From Apodemus sylvaticus (taxonomy: Eukaryota; Chordata; Mammalia; Rodentia; Muridae), in the NCBI RefSeq assembly GCF_947179515.1, contig NC_067482.1:80088444-80152443 (forward strand): DNA of 64,000 bases, in the 5' to 3' direction. Position numbers and translations under genes: made by a program. Shown here piece by piece: positions 52,405 through 62,100 of this stretch. The notes under the pieces were generated by a model. It was not told the DNA's origin. It was given only the letters and a program-made list of their open reading frames with translations, and did not search any database. Position 1 is the first letter of the stretch. Every line of letters starts with the position of its first letter.

Positions 52405-53180
52405 AGCCCCTCTTGCACCCCCCAGCCTTCTGCCAGCCCAGTCATGGAACCCGTGGGTGGCAGTACCTCCTCCTTTCTTTGAGGAAAGGCCAGGTGGGCT
52501 CCTGAACCACCCAGGAGGCTCTCCTGATGCTAACTGAAGGCCTGGAGCAGGGCCACGTCTCCTCCTAGAGTGAAATCTCAGTGCATCTCCAGTGGCTGCT
52601 TTTTTCTATTGCTGTTGATGTGGATCAAAGGAAATGGAGCCAGCACGGCATCAGAAGCTGGGCGGGGCCACAGGGTGCTCTTCCCTCTCCTCTCCTGGGT
52701 GTGAACACGGAGCCCCCCACCGGGGTCCTAGCCCATAACCCCTGACCTGTCTCCTCAGTGAGCCCGTCCTGGGTAGAGTCCTCTGGGTGCCAATATTACT
52801 GCTTGGGACTCCAAGGGCTGGAGATGGTGATGGGCAGACATGAGCCCAGAGGAGCAGCTGGGCCAGCGCCACCCACCCCGTATAACCCCAGCCGGTGCTC
52901 TGTGACCTGCATGGCCCAGAGCCCAGCTAGGATTCTGTTCCCTTGTGCCCTGGAAGATGGTCACTGCCTACAGAACATTCCTCAGTGTCCCCTCTGTGAG
53001 TCCAGGGCTTTTAGAACAGAAATAGGGTGGATGGTGGAGCCACGGGCAGTGGAACCGCTTCTGGTGTGAGGCGCCTATGGTTTCTCTAGCATCCGCTGGC
53101 TCCTCAGTCTGTGTGCGTGACAGTGACGGGTTGTCCTGTCACTGCTGTTTGATAATAAAGAGATTCTGCTTTTGGCAGTC
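52330..53180 (+). CDS. Ap1b1: Ap1b1 terminal exon: residues 920-943, stop and 3' UTR
   Basis: Acceptor CTCCTGCAG. Encodes [20 protein letters not shown] and ILKN, then TGA at 52402-52404. The ending ILKN is the conserved C-terminus of vertebrate beta-adaptins; [14 protein letters not shown] is the AP-1 form. The rest (52405 to about 53180) is a GC-rich 3' UTR ending some 20 bases after AATAAA at 53154. The cleavage position is estimated, not seen. Confidence 0.95.
53154..53159 (+). terminator. Ap1b1: Ap1b1 main polyadenylation signal AATAAA
   Basis: Canonical AATAAA 750 bases after the stop codon, followed by a T-rich GATTCTGCTTTTGGCAG. Nearest canonical signal to the coding end; cleavage expected around 53175-53185. 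Confidence 0.85.
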
Positions 53181-53314
53181 ATGCACATTTCTTTCCCTCT
53201 ACAAACTGCTTCTGGTAATTGGGGGTAATATCTGACCCTGCAGTAATTATATCTAATACATATAAATGAAAATATATATTGTATATTTACCCTTATTTTC
53301 AAAAAGAGAAAGTG

Positions 53315-53320
53315 AATAAA
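53315..53320 (+). terminator. Ap1b1: Possible distal polyadenylation signal AATAAA
   Basis: Second AATAAA 161 bases further on, with GT-rich sequence (GTGTGTTCC, CAGTGTGTCAGG) 15-40 bases after it, as expected of a downstream element. It would lengthen the 3' UTR by an AT-rich 160 bases. Use is unproven. Confidence 0.45.
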
Positions 53321-53570
53321 AATGATGACATCAAGTGTGTTCCTGGCCAGTGTGTCAGGTCGTAAGGCTCTTCCGGGCAGGAGTCCCACGCGGAAGCCAT
53401 ATGCCTGCCTGCCTGTGGTCCCGTCCCTTCTGCCTGCTGGTGTCCCTGCCACCTTCCTGCTGTGGTATCAAGTCCTCCCCAGCTGATGCTGTGTCCCCTT
53501 TGATCCGAGGGAGGGAGGGAGGGATTGCTGTTCATGTGAGTTTCCTCCTTCATGCTGCCATGGAGCAGCA

Positions 53571-53651
53571 GGGGTGACTGAGGGGGGTAGGCAGGAGGGG
53601 GTGGGCAGGAGGGGGTGACTGAGGGGGGTGGGCAGGAGGGGGCTGGGCAGG
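53571..53651. repeat. G-rich minisatellite, about 40-bp period, two copies
   Basis: GGGGTGACTGAGGGGGG followed by GCAGGAGG-type blocks repeats at 53571 and 53611, with a shorter TGGGCAGGAGGG sub-unit between. Each copy has several runs of four to six G on the + strand, giving G-quadruplex potential about 400 bases past the main poly(A) signal. Confidence 0.8.
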
Positions 53652-54149
53652 GTTCTGTGTGTTCTCCTGGGGAGACACCCAGGAAGAGGACTTATAAGAG
53701 ACTAAAGAAACAGTTTGCCCAGGAACATGAACTACTTCCAGGAAGTTGTACTGCCCAAGGACAGTACCACCTCAGCACCAAGGTGCCTGATCCCTTGCTG
53801 CCTGCTTCCATGAAGTAATGGTAGTGGATTCAGTTTTGTGAATGTCTTGTGCAATTACGCACAGCTACTCTGGGTTCAGGACAGTAATGGGTAGTCATAG
53901 CATGCGTGAACAGGGTCCACAGTAACTTACCCCTTTCCTCAGCTCTTACAAGTTGTTGCCATCTCCTCTTTGGGGTGAGCATTGTGCTAGAAGGCCATAG
54001 CAACAGTCACTTATTCTCAGTACTTTGGCCAATTATGAATCTCTACAGTAAGCACTGCCCACTGCAAAGAGAAGCTTCCCTAATACCCAAGGCACAGTTA
54101 GCATAACAAATGACTCCCATGAAGAAGTAAGGATAGGGTCCTGGAGAAT

Positions 54150-54262
54150 GAGTGGAGAGAAGGTTTATGGGACATATGAGGAGGGGGGAACTGGGAAAGG
54201 GGAAATCATTTGGAATGTAAACAAAGAATATAGAAAATTAAAATATATAATTTTTAAAAAAA
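54150..54262 (+). repeat. L1 3'-end fragment
   Basis: GGAGGGGGGAACTGGGAAAG and ATCATTTGGAATGTAAACAA followed by an A/T-rich tail, as in the L1 ends at 60.4 and 61.17 kb. Confidence 0.8.
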
Positions 54263-55230
54263 GAAGAAGCTTCCCTAAGCAAGGCCTACAGCAACAAACA
54301 TCTCAACCGCAGTAACATGCCCACTAGAGGCCAGGCCTTCTCCAGCCAGTTTTTTGTCTTATAATAAATGAGGGTTCCTACTGTGGAACAGACCTTCAGT
54401 CCAGCTAGAAAGCCATTGGCTGAGCTTACCACACACGACCGACCCACTGGCTTAGCAGGTTGCTGTTAGCAGACCGCCTGTATCCCTGGTTGAGAGGCAC
54501 CATTGACAGCAGTGTGTCAGAGGCCTGCATAGCTCCTGGTTCTGAGAAAGCAGGGAGGACCCTTCCAGCCAACCCTTGCCAGATGTTCCCATGCCCCACA
54601 GCAAAGTTTATGGTATCTTCAGCAATAAGGATTTACCATCCAGTTCTAATGTGCAATCAATAACAATGAAAATTGCCTTTGTGATTTGTAAGGCTTCGGG
54701 GGTCTCTCTTGCCACCGACTTGCAGTAAGATAACATCCCTGGCCACTGGGATTTTCACCCAAAACTATTCTGAATGTGCCTTTTCCCGCCACACAGCACC
54801 TTCATCATTTAAACTCCTTCACTGTCTTTACATTTATACAAACAGATTGTTGTAGGGCTTTCTGTCACCTTCTTGGGTATTACCCATGCCTTTGTCATAA
54901 AATGTCCACGAATTCTACAGCAGTGCCAAGACACTACTACACCCTGGATAAACTTATTTTTCATCTCAGCAAGTTATTTCAGGTGCTTCTCTACGTTTGT
55001 AAGGGACTCCGAGGTTGCCATTATATAATTATATAATGAAAAGCTTTGAGAGCTGGGGACAAGACATCAGAATAACTAAGAGGTTTTTTTCATACAGTAT
55101 ATTCTGATCACAGTTTCCTCATCACCTCCCAGATCCTCCCCACCCATCCAAGTCCATGCATTCTTTCTTTCTAGAGAAAGCAAAACAAACAAGTACATGC
55201 TTGTGCAGAAAACACATAAATCAGAAATAT

Positions 55231-55388
55231 GAGCCGGGTGGTGGTGGTGGCAGCAGTGGTGCACACACCTTTATCATAGCACTCCGAAGGCAGAGGCAGG
55301 TAGATCTCAAGTTCAAGGCCAACCTGGTCTACAAAGTGAGTTCCGGGGCAACCAGGGCTACACAGAGAAACCCTGTCTTGAAAAACAA
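55231..55388 (+). repeat. B1 SINE inside the L1 3' UTR
   Basis: GAGCCGGGTGGTGGTGGTGG head with extra triplets, ACAGAGAAACCCTGTCTTGA end. Confidence 0.88.
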
Positions 55389-57425
55389 TTTCAAAACTAC
55401 CATTGACTTCAGTTAGCTATCTATTGCTAGACATGGGACTGCCCTACAGTGTGGTTTGTATGCCCAGTGAGACTCCTCGGGAGAAAACTAATGTTTTCCT
55501 TTGCAAGCTGTTGTCAATTGGATCTAGTGTCTTGGTTAAGGATGGGAGATCATACCCACTTCCTTCTCAGTGCTGGGAACCCAGCTGGCTTGGCCCTGTG
55601 CAGGCCCTGCACATGCTGCCACAGTCTGAGTTCACGCGCCTGTCACGTAAGGCTTGCCTAAACGGCATTATCTCCTTGGTGTCGTCCATCCCACTGGCTC
55701 TTAAATCTTTCCTGCCTCTTCTACAAAGTTCCTTGGGCCCTGAGGGAAAGGATTTGATGGAGACATGCTGTTTAGGATTGAGTGTTCCGAGATCTGCCTC
55801 TGCACAGTGTCCAACTGTGGGTTTCTGTGTTCCCATCTACTGCAGAAGGCGGCTTCTCTAGTGGTGAATGAGCAAAATCCTAGACCGTGGCCATAGCAGA
55901 ATGTTTTAGGAGTCATTTCATTGCTACATTCTCTTAGCAGAGCAGCAGTATTGGGTTTCCCCCTAGGTCACAGGTTCTTGGCCTCCCAGACAGTGTCAGA
56001 CATGGGTTCCGTCTTATGGAGTGAGCCCTACATCCAATCAGGATGTGGTTGGTTACTCCCACTGCTCTTGTGCCAGGATATCATATAGGCAGGCCACCAT
56101 TATAGGTGCAAGAGTTTATAGCTGGCTTGATGCTTACCTTTCTCTGATAGCATGCAGAGTACCTGCCAGTACCAGGACACTATTTAGTAGGGGTGAAGAC
56201 TGTAGTTAGACACCAGCTCAACTTCTCTAAGACTGGGCAGTGGATATCTAGGTGTTGCCTTCAGCAATATGACTTTGTCATTGCTTTGTGGAGAGAGACC
56301 AACAGTGCTGGTTAAAGCCCGAGTTTGCTGGGGTTTCCTTGTGGCCCTTTGACCAACAACCAAATCATACATAACCCATTCCAGCACTGGAGGCTTCATT
56401 GGGTGGCAAGACATGTCTAATTGAGGCTTTGTTTCCCTGTTATTTGGTATTTTCATTTAGGTTTCTTTGTATGTATCTATGTATGTATGTGTATAATCTA
56501 CTGTAGTAAGTTTCCATATTCCCTCCCAAGTGGCCCTTAGTTGTTTTATCTGCCCCTCCTTTATTCCCTCTTTCTGTTTAATGCTTCTGTTCTAGACCCC
56601 ACTGCCATCTCTCCATAGGTATACATTCTGTCTCCCTCTCCTTCTCTCCACCATAGTCCTTTACACTATACCTAACTTATAAGGTTATGCAAACTGTAGC
56701 ATGGCTATTGAAGGCAAAAAAACTAGCACCCACATATAAGCAATATATACCATGTTTGTCTTCGCTTGGGATGATTTTTTCCTAGCTCCATCCATTTACC
56801 CAAAAATGTCATTGCTTTAAACAGTCGGGTAATACTCCACTGTGTAAATGTACCACATTTTCCTGATCCATTCCTCTGTCGGTGAAAACCTGGGCTGTTC
56901 CAATTGTGGCTATTATGAATCGATCAGGAGTGGCCATGAATGTGTCTGTGGTAGGGCGTGGAGCTGTTTGGGTGTACACCCAAGAGAGGTTAGCTACATC
57001 CTGAGGTAGATCTATTCCCACCTTTCAGAGGAACCACCACACTGACCTCCCCACTAGCAATGAGTGTTCCCCTTACTCCACATCCTTGCCAGTAGGGACT
57101 TGCAATTTCCTTTATTGATATTGGTCATTCTGACTACTGTTAAGGTAAAATGTCAAAGTAATTTTGATTGGCATTTTCTTGATGACTAAGGATGCTGAAC
57201 ATTGTGTTTCCTCTTTTGAGGATTCTGATTAGCTCTGTACCCCAGTTTTTAATTGGGTTGTTTTCTTGATGTTCAGTTTTTGTTTAGTTCTTTATATTTT
57301 GTAGATATTAGCCCTCTACTAGATATATAGTTGGGAGATTTTTTTTTCCCATTCTGTAGCCTGCCACATTGTCCGAATGATGGTGTCCCTTGCAGAACAG
57401 GAACTTTCAGTTTCATGACGTCCCA

Positions 57426-57514
57426 TCCATCTATCTAGATGTATGTCTGTCTATCTATCTGTCTGTCTATCTGTCTGTCTGTCTATCTACCTACCTACCT
57501 ACCTACCTACCTAT
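57426..57514. repeat. Composite tetranucleotide array (TCTA/TCTG/CTAC)n
   Basis: CATC, then CTGTCTAT units, then seven CTAC units, sitting where the A tail of the next reverse B1 should be. Confidence 0.93.
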
Positions 57515-57517
57515 TCG

Positions 57518-57650
57518 CAGAGTTTCTCTGTGTAGCCCTGGCAGTCCTGGAACTCACTCTGTAGACCAGGCTGGCCTCCAACTCAAAAATCTGCCTGCCT
57601 TTGCCTCCCAAGTGCTGGGGTTACAGGCGTGCACCACCACCGCCCAGCTG
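57518..57650 (-). repeat. B1 SINE, reverse, tail replaced by microsatellite
   Basis: CAGAGTTTCTCTGTGTAGCC to CACCACCACCGCCCAGCTG. Confidence 0.9.
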
Positions 57651-58002
57651 CTTGGAATATCTTTTTCCTTCCCTTTACCCTCAGGTAATGTCTACCTTGA
57701 TGTTGGTTGAGGTGTGAATCCTGTTTTCATATCTGTATCTTTTATTGGTAAATCAAGACCACTGATAAGAGTTATCAATGAGCAGCATTTATTGATTTTT
57801 TTGGCTGTTTTGTTAACACATAGAGTTATTTCCCCTCTTATGATTTGCTGGTCTGTGATGATTTATTCCTTGTGTTTTCTTGGGTGTGGTTATCCTCTTC
57901 AGATTGAAGTTTTTCCTTCTAGCACCTTCTGTTGATCTTGGTTGTAGACAGATTCTGCTTAAATTCAATTTTATTGTGGAATGTTTTGTGATTGAAAGTT
58001 TT

Positions 58003-58178
58003 TTTTTTTATTTTATATATATGAATGCTCTATCTGCATGCACATGTGCATGCTGGAAGAGGGCATCAGATCCCATTATAGATGGTTGTGAGCCACCATG
58101 TGGTTCCTGGGAATTGAACTGAGGGCCTCTGGAAGAGCAGTCAGTGCTCTTAACTCCTAAGCCATCTCTCCAGCCCCA
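58003..58178 (-). repeat. B2/B3-type SINE, reverse, in L1 ORF1, 14-bp target duplication
   Basis: TGATTGAAAGTTTT at 57989-58002 repeats exactly at 58179-58192. Body GAAGAGGGCATCAGATCCCA, head CATCTCTCCAGCCC. Confidence 0.95.
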
Positions 58179-58199
58179 TGATTGAAAGTTTTGTTGGGT

Positions 58200-58720
58200 A
58201 AAGTAGTTTTAGCTGACATCTGTGGTCTCGGAGTTTGTAGAATATCTTTCCAGGCTCTTTTGGCTTTAACAATTCTCCATTGAGAAGTCAAGTGCTATTC
58301 TAATAGGTCTACCTTTATATGCCTTTCCCCTTATAGCTTTTAATATTTTTCTGTGTTCTGACATTACTGTTTTGATTATTATGTCTCATGGAAATCTTTC
58401 TGGTCCTGTCTATTTGGTGTTCTGTATGCTTCTTGTATCTTGACAGGCAACTCCTTTAGATTGGTGAAATTTTCTTTTATGATTTTGTTGAAAATGTTTT
58501 CTATCTCTTGACTTGGGTTTCTTCTCTTCTATTCCTATTATTTGTAAGTTGGGTCTTTTCATAATGTCCCAGATTTCCTGGATATTTTGTACCTGGATAT
58601 TTATAGACTTAACTGTTTTTGACTGAGGTACCCATTTCTTCCATCTTGTCTTCAGTGCCTGAGAGTCTCTTTCATCTGCTGTATTGTGTTGGTGGGGCTT
58701 GCCTCTGAGGATTTTGACCT
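58200..58720 (-). pseudogene. L1 ORF1 remnant (RNA-binding protein of LINE-1)
   Basis: The minus-strand translation contains IQEIWDIMKRPNLQIIGIEE, the start of the ORF1p RRM-like core, after a degenerate coiled-coil part (ALKTRWKKW). Further downstream on that strand the phrase matching RPIRI-type sequence appears in another frame, so at least one frameshift is present. A reverse B2 splits the C-terminal part. It cannot encode a working protein. Confidence 0.8.
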
Positions 58721-58726
58721 CTAGTT

Positions 58727-58903
58727 TTTTTTTTTTTTTCTTCAGTGTTTTTGGATTTGGTTTTTTTGAGACAGGGTTTCTCTGTGTAGCCCTGGCTGTC
58801 CTGGAACTCACTCTGTAGACCAGGCTGGCCTCGAACTCAGAAATCCATCTGTCTCTGCCTCCCAAGTGCTGGGATTACAGGCGTGCGTCACCACCGCCCG
58901 GCT
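58727..58903 (-). repeat. Young B1, reverse, in the L1
   Basis: T-run tail, TTTGAGACAGGGTTTCTCTG, body near consensus, CACCACCGCCCGGC head. Confidence 0.94.
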
Positions 58904-59965
58904 TTCACAGACCTTATTAAGGCATTTAAAGCCCTTGAACAAACTCATAATTGCTGTTTTGAAGTCTCTGTCTTGTGCTTCAGTGGTGTTGCATTTCTCA
59001 GGGCTCACCATAGGGATGCTGGGTTCTGGTGGAGATGCTGACCGTTGATTGTGGTTTGCCCTGGTGTGTGTCCAGGGGTTTGCCTCTGGGCTGGGATGAC
59101 TGTGACTCTAGGTGCTGGTATCTGGTCTTGCGTTGCTCTATGGATGTCCCATCCCTCGGTTTCCGTTGCTCTCTCTGGATCTCAGAAGAGATCGGAGTGG
59201 CGGCTCGGGGTTGCCTTGTGGGGAGTGTTTCTATGGGCTGGCGGGTGGTAGGGAGGAGTAGAGGAGGCTGCTTCCCAGGTCGGTATGGACGATGAAGCCT
59301 TTGTTCACAGGGTGGTTAGGGTCCCTGACTGTGTCACCATCCACCGTAAGCAAGTGCTCTTGGTCTTGGGATTCAGTAACTCAGGGATGCCCGGAGAAGG
59401 AAGGGTCATCACCCAGTTCATGGGAGAAGATCCCACGGCTTAGGCATGGCCGCAGGGCTGGGATGGCACCTTGTTTAGATCTTATCTTCCATAGGACTCT
59501 CCAGGAGCCTTCCCTGCCTCCTCATCCCGGGGTGTCCTTGGGGGTGCACATTTCTCCACCCCGCAGGGCTTTGCAGGCTCAGTTTATGTGTCTGGTTCAG
59601 CCTAGGACCAAGAGCAAGCGAGGCTGTGGTTTCTTTCACTGTACCTCCAAATGGCTGCCGCTGCCTTAGTGGTCACAGCTGGCTACAGAAAGGGCCCTGT
59701 GGACGGTGGGGAACAATCTCCACCCCGAGCATCCTTCCTTCCAAGACACAAGTATGCACAGCTTCCTCTGTCACACCAGCTTCTCATCCTGGATACTCAT
59801 GGAGAGCTCAGCTGGCAATCCCTGAGTAAACATCGCAGCTTAGATGGCCTGGTCCTTCAGGGGCTGACCCCACCAGTAAAGACTCACATCATGTGCAGCC
59901 TTTGTCTGGAGCAGTTAATCAACCAATTACTGCATCCCCTTATAAGACAGACAGTGAGTGAGAGA

Positions 59966-60478
59966 CTCTCCCAAAGAACCCAGATGTCCCTCAACAGAGG
60001 AATGGATACAGAAAATGTGGTATATATACACAATGGAGTACTATTCAGCCATTAGAAACAATGAATTCATGAAATTCTTAGACAAATGGATGGAACTGAA
60101 GATCATCATCCTAAGTGAGGTAACCCAGTCTCAAAAGAACACTCATGGTATGCACTCACTGATAAATGGATATTAGCCTAGAAGCTTGGAATACCCAAGA
60201 CACAATGCACATATCAAATGGTGCCCAAGAAGAAAGGTGTGGTCCCCGGTCCTGGAAAAGCTCAGTGCAGCAGTGTAGGGGAATACCAGAACAGGGAAGT
60301 GAGAAGGGTTGGATTGGGGAACGGGGAGGTAAGAGGGCTTATGGGACTTTTGGGAGGGGGGAATCCAGGAAAGGGAAAAATCACTTGAAATGTAAATGAA
60401 TAATATATCAAATGGATATAAATATAATAAATATAATAAATGGATAAATAAAGCAATGGATTTAAAAATAAAAAAAAC
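59966..60478 (+). mobile_element. 5'-truncated L1 3' end, copy 1
   Basis: Starts near AAAGAACCCAGATGTCCCTC (59973), covers the last ORF2 codons (GGTATATATACACAATGGAG region) and the 3' UTR, and ends in an A/T-rich tail with AATAAA-like motifs at about 60415-60478. Only about 0.5 kb of the element is left. Confidence 0.9.
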
Positions 60479-61183
60479 TCAGGAGACAGCAGGTGTCGGT
60501 GAGGATGTGGAGAAAGAGGAACACTCCTCCACTGCTGGTGGGGTTGCAATGCTGGTACAACCACTCTAGAAATCAGTCTGGCAGTTCCTCTGAAAACTGG
60601 GCACATCACTTCCAGAGGACCCTGCTTATACCACTCCTGGGCATATACCCAGAGGATTCCCCAGCATCCTCTGGGAATAATAAGGATACATGCTCCACTA
60701 TGTTCATAGTAGCCCCATTTATAATAGCCAGAAGCTGGAAAGAACCCAGATGTCCCTCAGCAGAGGAATGGATACAGAAAAATGTGGTATATATACACAA
60801 TGGAGTTCTATTCAGCCGTTAGAAACAATGAATTCATGAAATTCTTAGACAAGTGGATGGAGCTGGAGAACATCATCCTAAGTGAGGTAACCCAGTCTCA
60901 AAAGATCAATCATGGTAAGCACTCACTGATAAGTGGATATTAGCTTAGAAACTTGGAATACCCAAGACATAATCCAAATATCAAATGATGTCCAAGAAGA
61001 ACAGAGGAGTGGCCCCTGATTCTGGAAAGGCTCAGTGCAGTAGTGTAGGACAGTACCAGAACAGGGAAAGGGTGAATGGGGCAACAGGGGAAGGGAAGGG
61101 GGCTTTTGGGATTTTGGGGGAGCTGGGAGCCAGGAAAGGGGAAATCATTTGAAATGTAAATAAAAAATATATCAAATTAAAAA
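60479..61183 (+). mobile_element. 5'-truncated L1 3' end, copy 2
   Basis: Begins further upstream in ORF2 (GTGTCGGTGAGGATGTGGAG), so about 260 bases longer than copy 1; from 60739 to about 61175 it is colinear with 59973 to about 60410 at high identity. Ends TTTGAAATGTAAATAAAAAA. Confidence 0.92.
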
Positions 61184-61186
61184 AAA

Positions 61187-61300
61187 GTCTCCAGCAAGTG
61201 GAGGCAGGAGGATCTGGAGTCTGAACTAGGCTAGCCTCAGCTACATAGCAAGTTAGAGGCCAACCTGGACTACTTGAAATGCTTTGTCAGAAAAATACAC
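61187..61300 (+). repeat. Old B1 fragment
   Basis: AAGTGGAGGCAGGAGGATCT, GCTACATAGCAAGTTAGAGG. Confidence 0.65.
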
Positions 61301-61505
61301 TGGGCTGGGAGAGATGGCTTAGTGGCTAAGATCACTTGTTCTTGTTCGAAGAGCCAGGTTTGAGTCCCAGCATCCACATGGCAGCTCACAACTGTAATCC
61401 CAGTCCCAGAAGCTGTGGCCTCCCTCTTCTGGCCTCTGCGCACCAGGCAAGTATGTAGTGCACAGACATACATGCAGACAAAGCATCCATACATTAAAAA
61501 ATACA
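61301..61505 (+). repeat. B3-type SINE
   Basis: GGGCTGGGAGAGATGGCTTA, AGTCCCAGCATCCACATGGC, TACATGCAGACAAAGCATCC. Confidence 0.85.
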
Positions 61506-61534
61506 ATTCTAGAAAATTCAAAGTAAATAAAAAC

Positions 61535-61725
61535 AGGTTAGCAAGATGGTTCAGTGATTGAGACTGCTACTATTTTTGCATAGGACTCAACCTTGGTTCC
61601 AGCACCCGACACCCTGCAGCTCATGACTGCCTGTCACTCCAGCTCCGGGGTTGTGGCACCTTCAGGACTCTGTGGGCCCCTGTACTCATGTGCACATTGC
61701 CACACACAGACATCTATTTTTTCCT
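61535..61725 (+). repeat. B3-type SINE, diverged
   Basis: GGTTAGCAAGATGGTTCAGT, GGTTCCAGCACCCGACACCC, CATGTGCACATTGCCACACA. Confidence 0.72.
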
Positions 61726-61740
61726 TTTTAAAAAATATTT

Positions 61741-61905
61741 AGCCGGGCGGTGGTGGCACATGCCTGTAATCCCAGTAATCTGAGAGGCAGAGGCAGGCGG
61801 ATTTCTGAGTTGAGGCCAGCCTGGTCTACAGAGTGAGTTCCAGGACAGCCAGGGCTACACAGAGAAACCCTGTCTCGAAAAACCAAAAAAAAAAAAAAAA
61901 ATTAA
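61741..61905 (+). repeat. Young B1
   Basis: GCCGGGCGGTGGTGGCACAT to CCTGTCTCGAAAAACC, A tail. Confidence 0.94.
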
Positions 61906-61937
61906 ATATTAAAATAAGTAAATCTTTAAAAATAAAC

Positions 61938-62100
61938 AGCCAGGCAGTGGTGGTACACGCCTTTAATCCCAGCACTTGGGAGGCAGAGGCAGGCAGATTT
62001 CTGAGTTTGAAGCCAGCCTGGTCTACAGAGTGAGTTCCAGGACAGCCAGGACTACACAGAGAAACCCTGTCTAAACAAAACAAAACAAAAAACAATAAAT
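61938..62100 (+). repeat. B1 SINE
   Basis: CAGCCAGGCAGTGGTGGTAC to ACAGAGAAACCCTGTCTAAA, AAAAC tail followed by AATA repeats. Confidence 0.93.

Larger units (their letters stand above)
55081..59935 (-). mobile_element. Old L1 (Lx-like), minus strand, ORF2 mostly deleted
   Basis: Read on the minus strand. 55081 to about 56760 is L1 3' UTR, recognisable by phrases common in mouse Lx-type 3' ends such as the GTTAGCTATCTATTGCTAGA and TTGGTTAAGGATGGGAG blocks. About 56760-57425 matches the 3' end of ORF2, 57660-57810 the first codons of ORF2, and about 57900-58720 the ORF1 region, where RPNLQIIGIEE survives. About 58900-59900 is probably 5' UTR and promoter (weakest part). Some 2-3 kb of ORF2 is missing where 57426-57660 now holds a microsatellite and a B1. 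Many stops; inactive. Four SINEs are inserted in it. Confidence 0.75.

Noticed and set aside
55403..55861. 152-codon plus-strand ORF
   Set aside because: It lies antisense in the L1 3' UTR; no coding family.
58410..58865. 151-codon minus-strand ORF as a host gene
   Set aside because: Its N-terminal part is translated B1 and the rest is degenerate L1 ORF1; reported as an L1 remnant.
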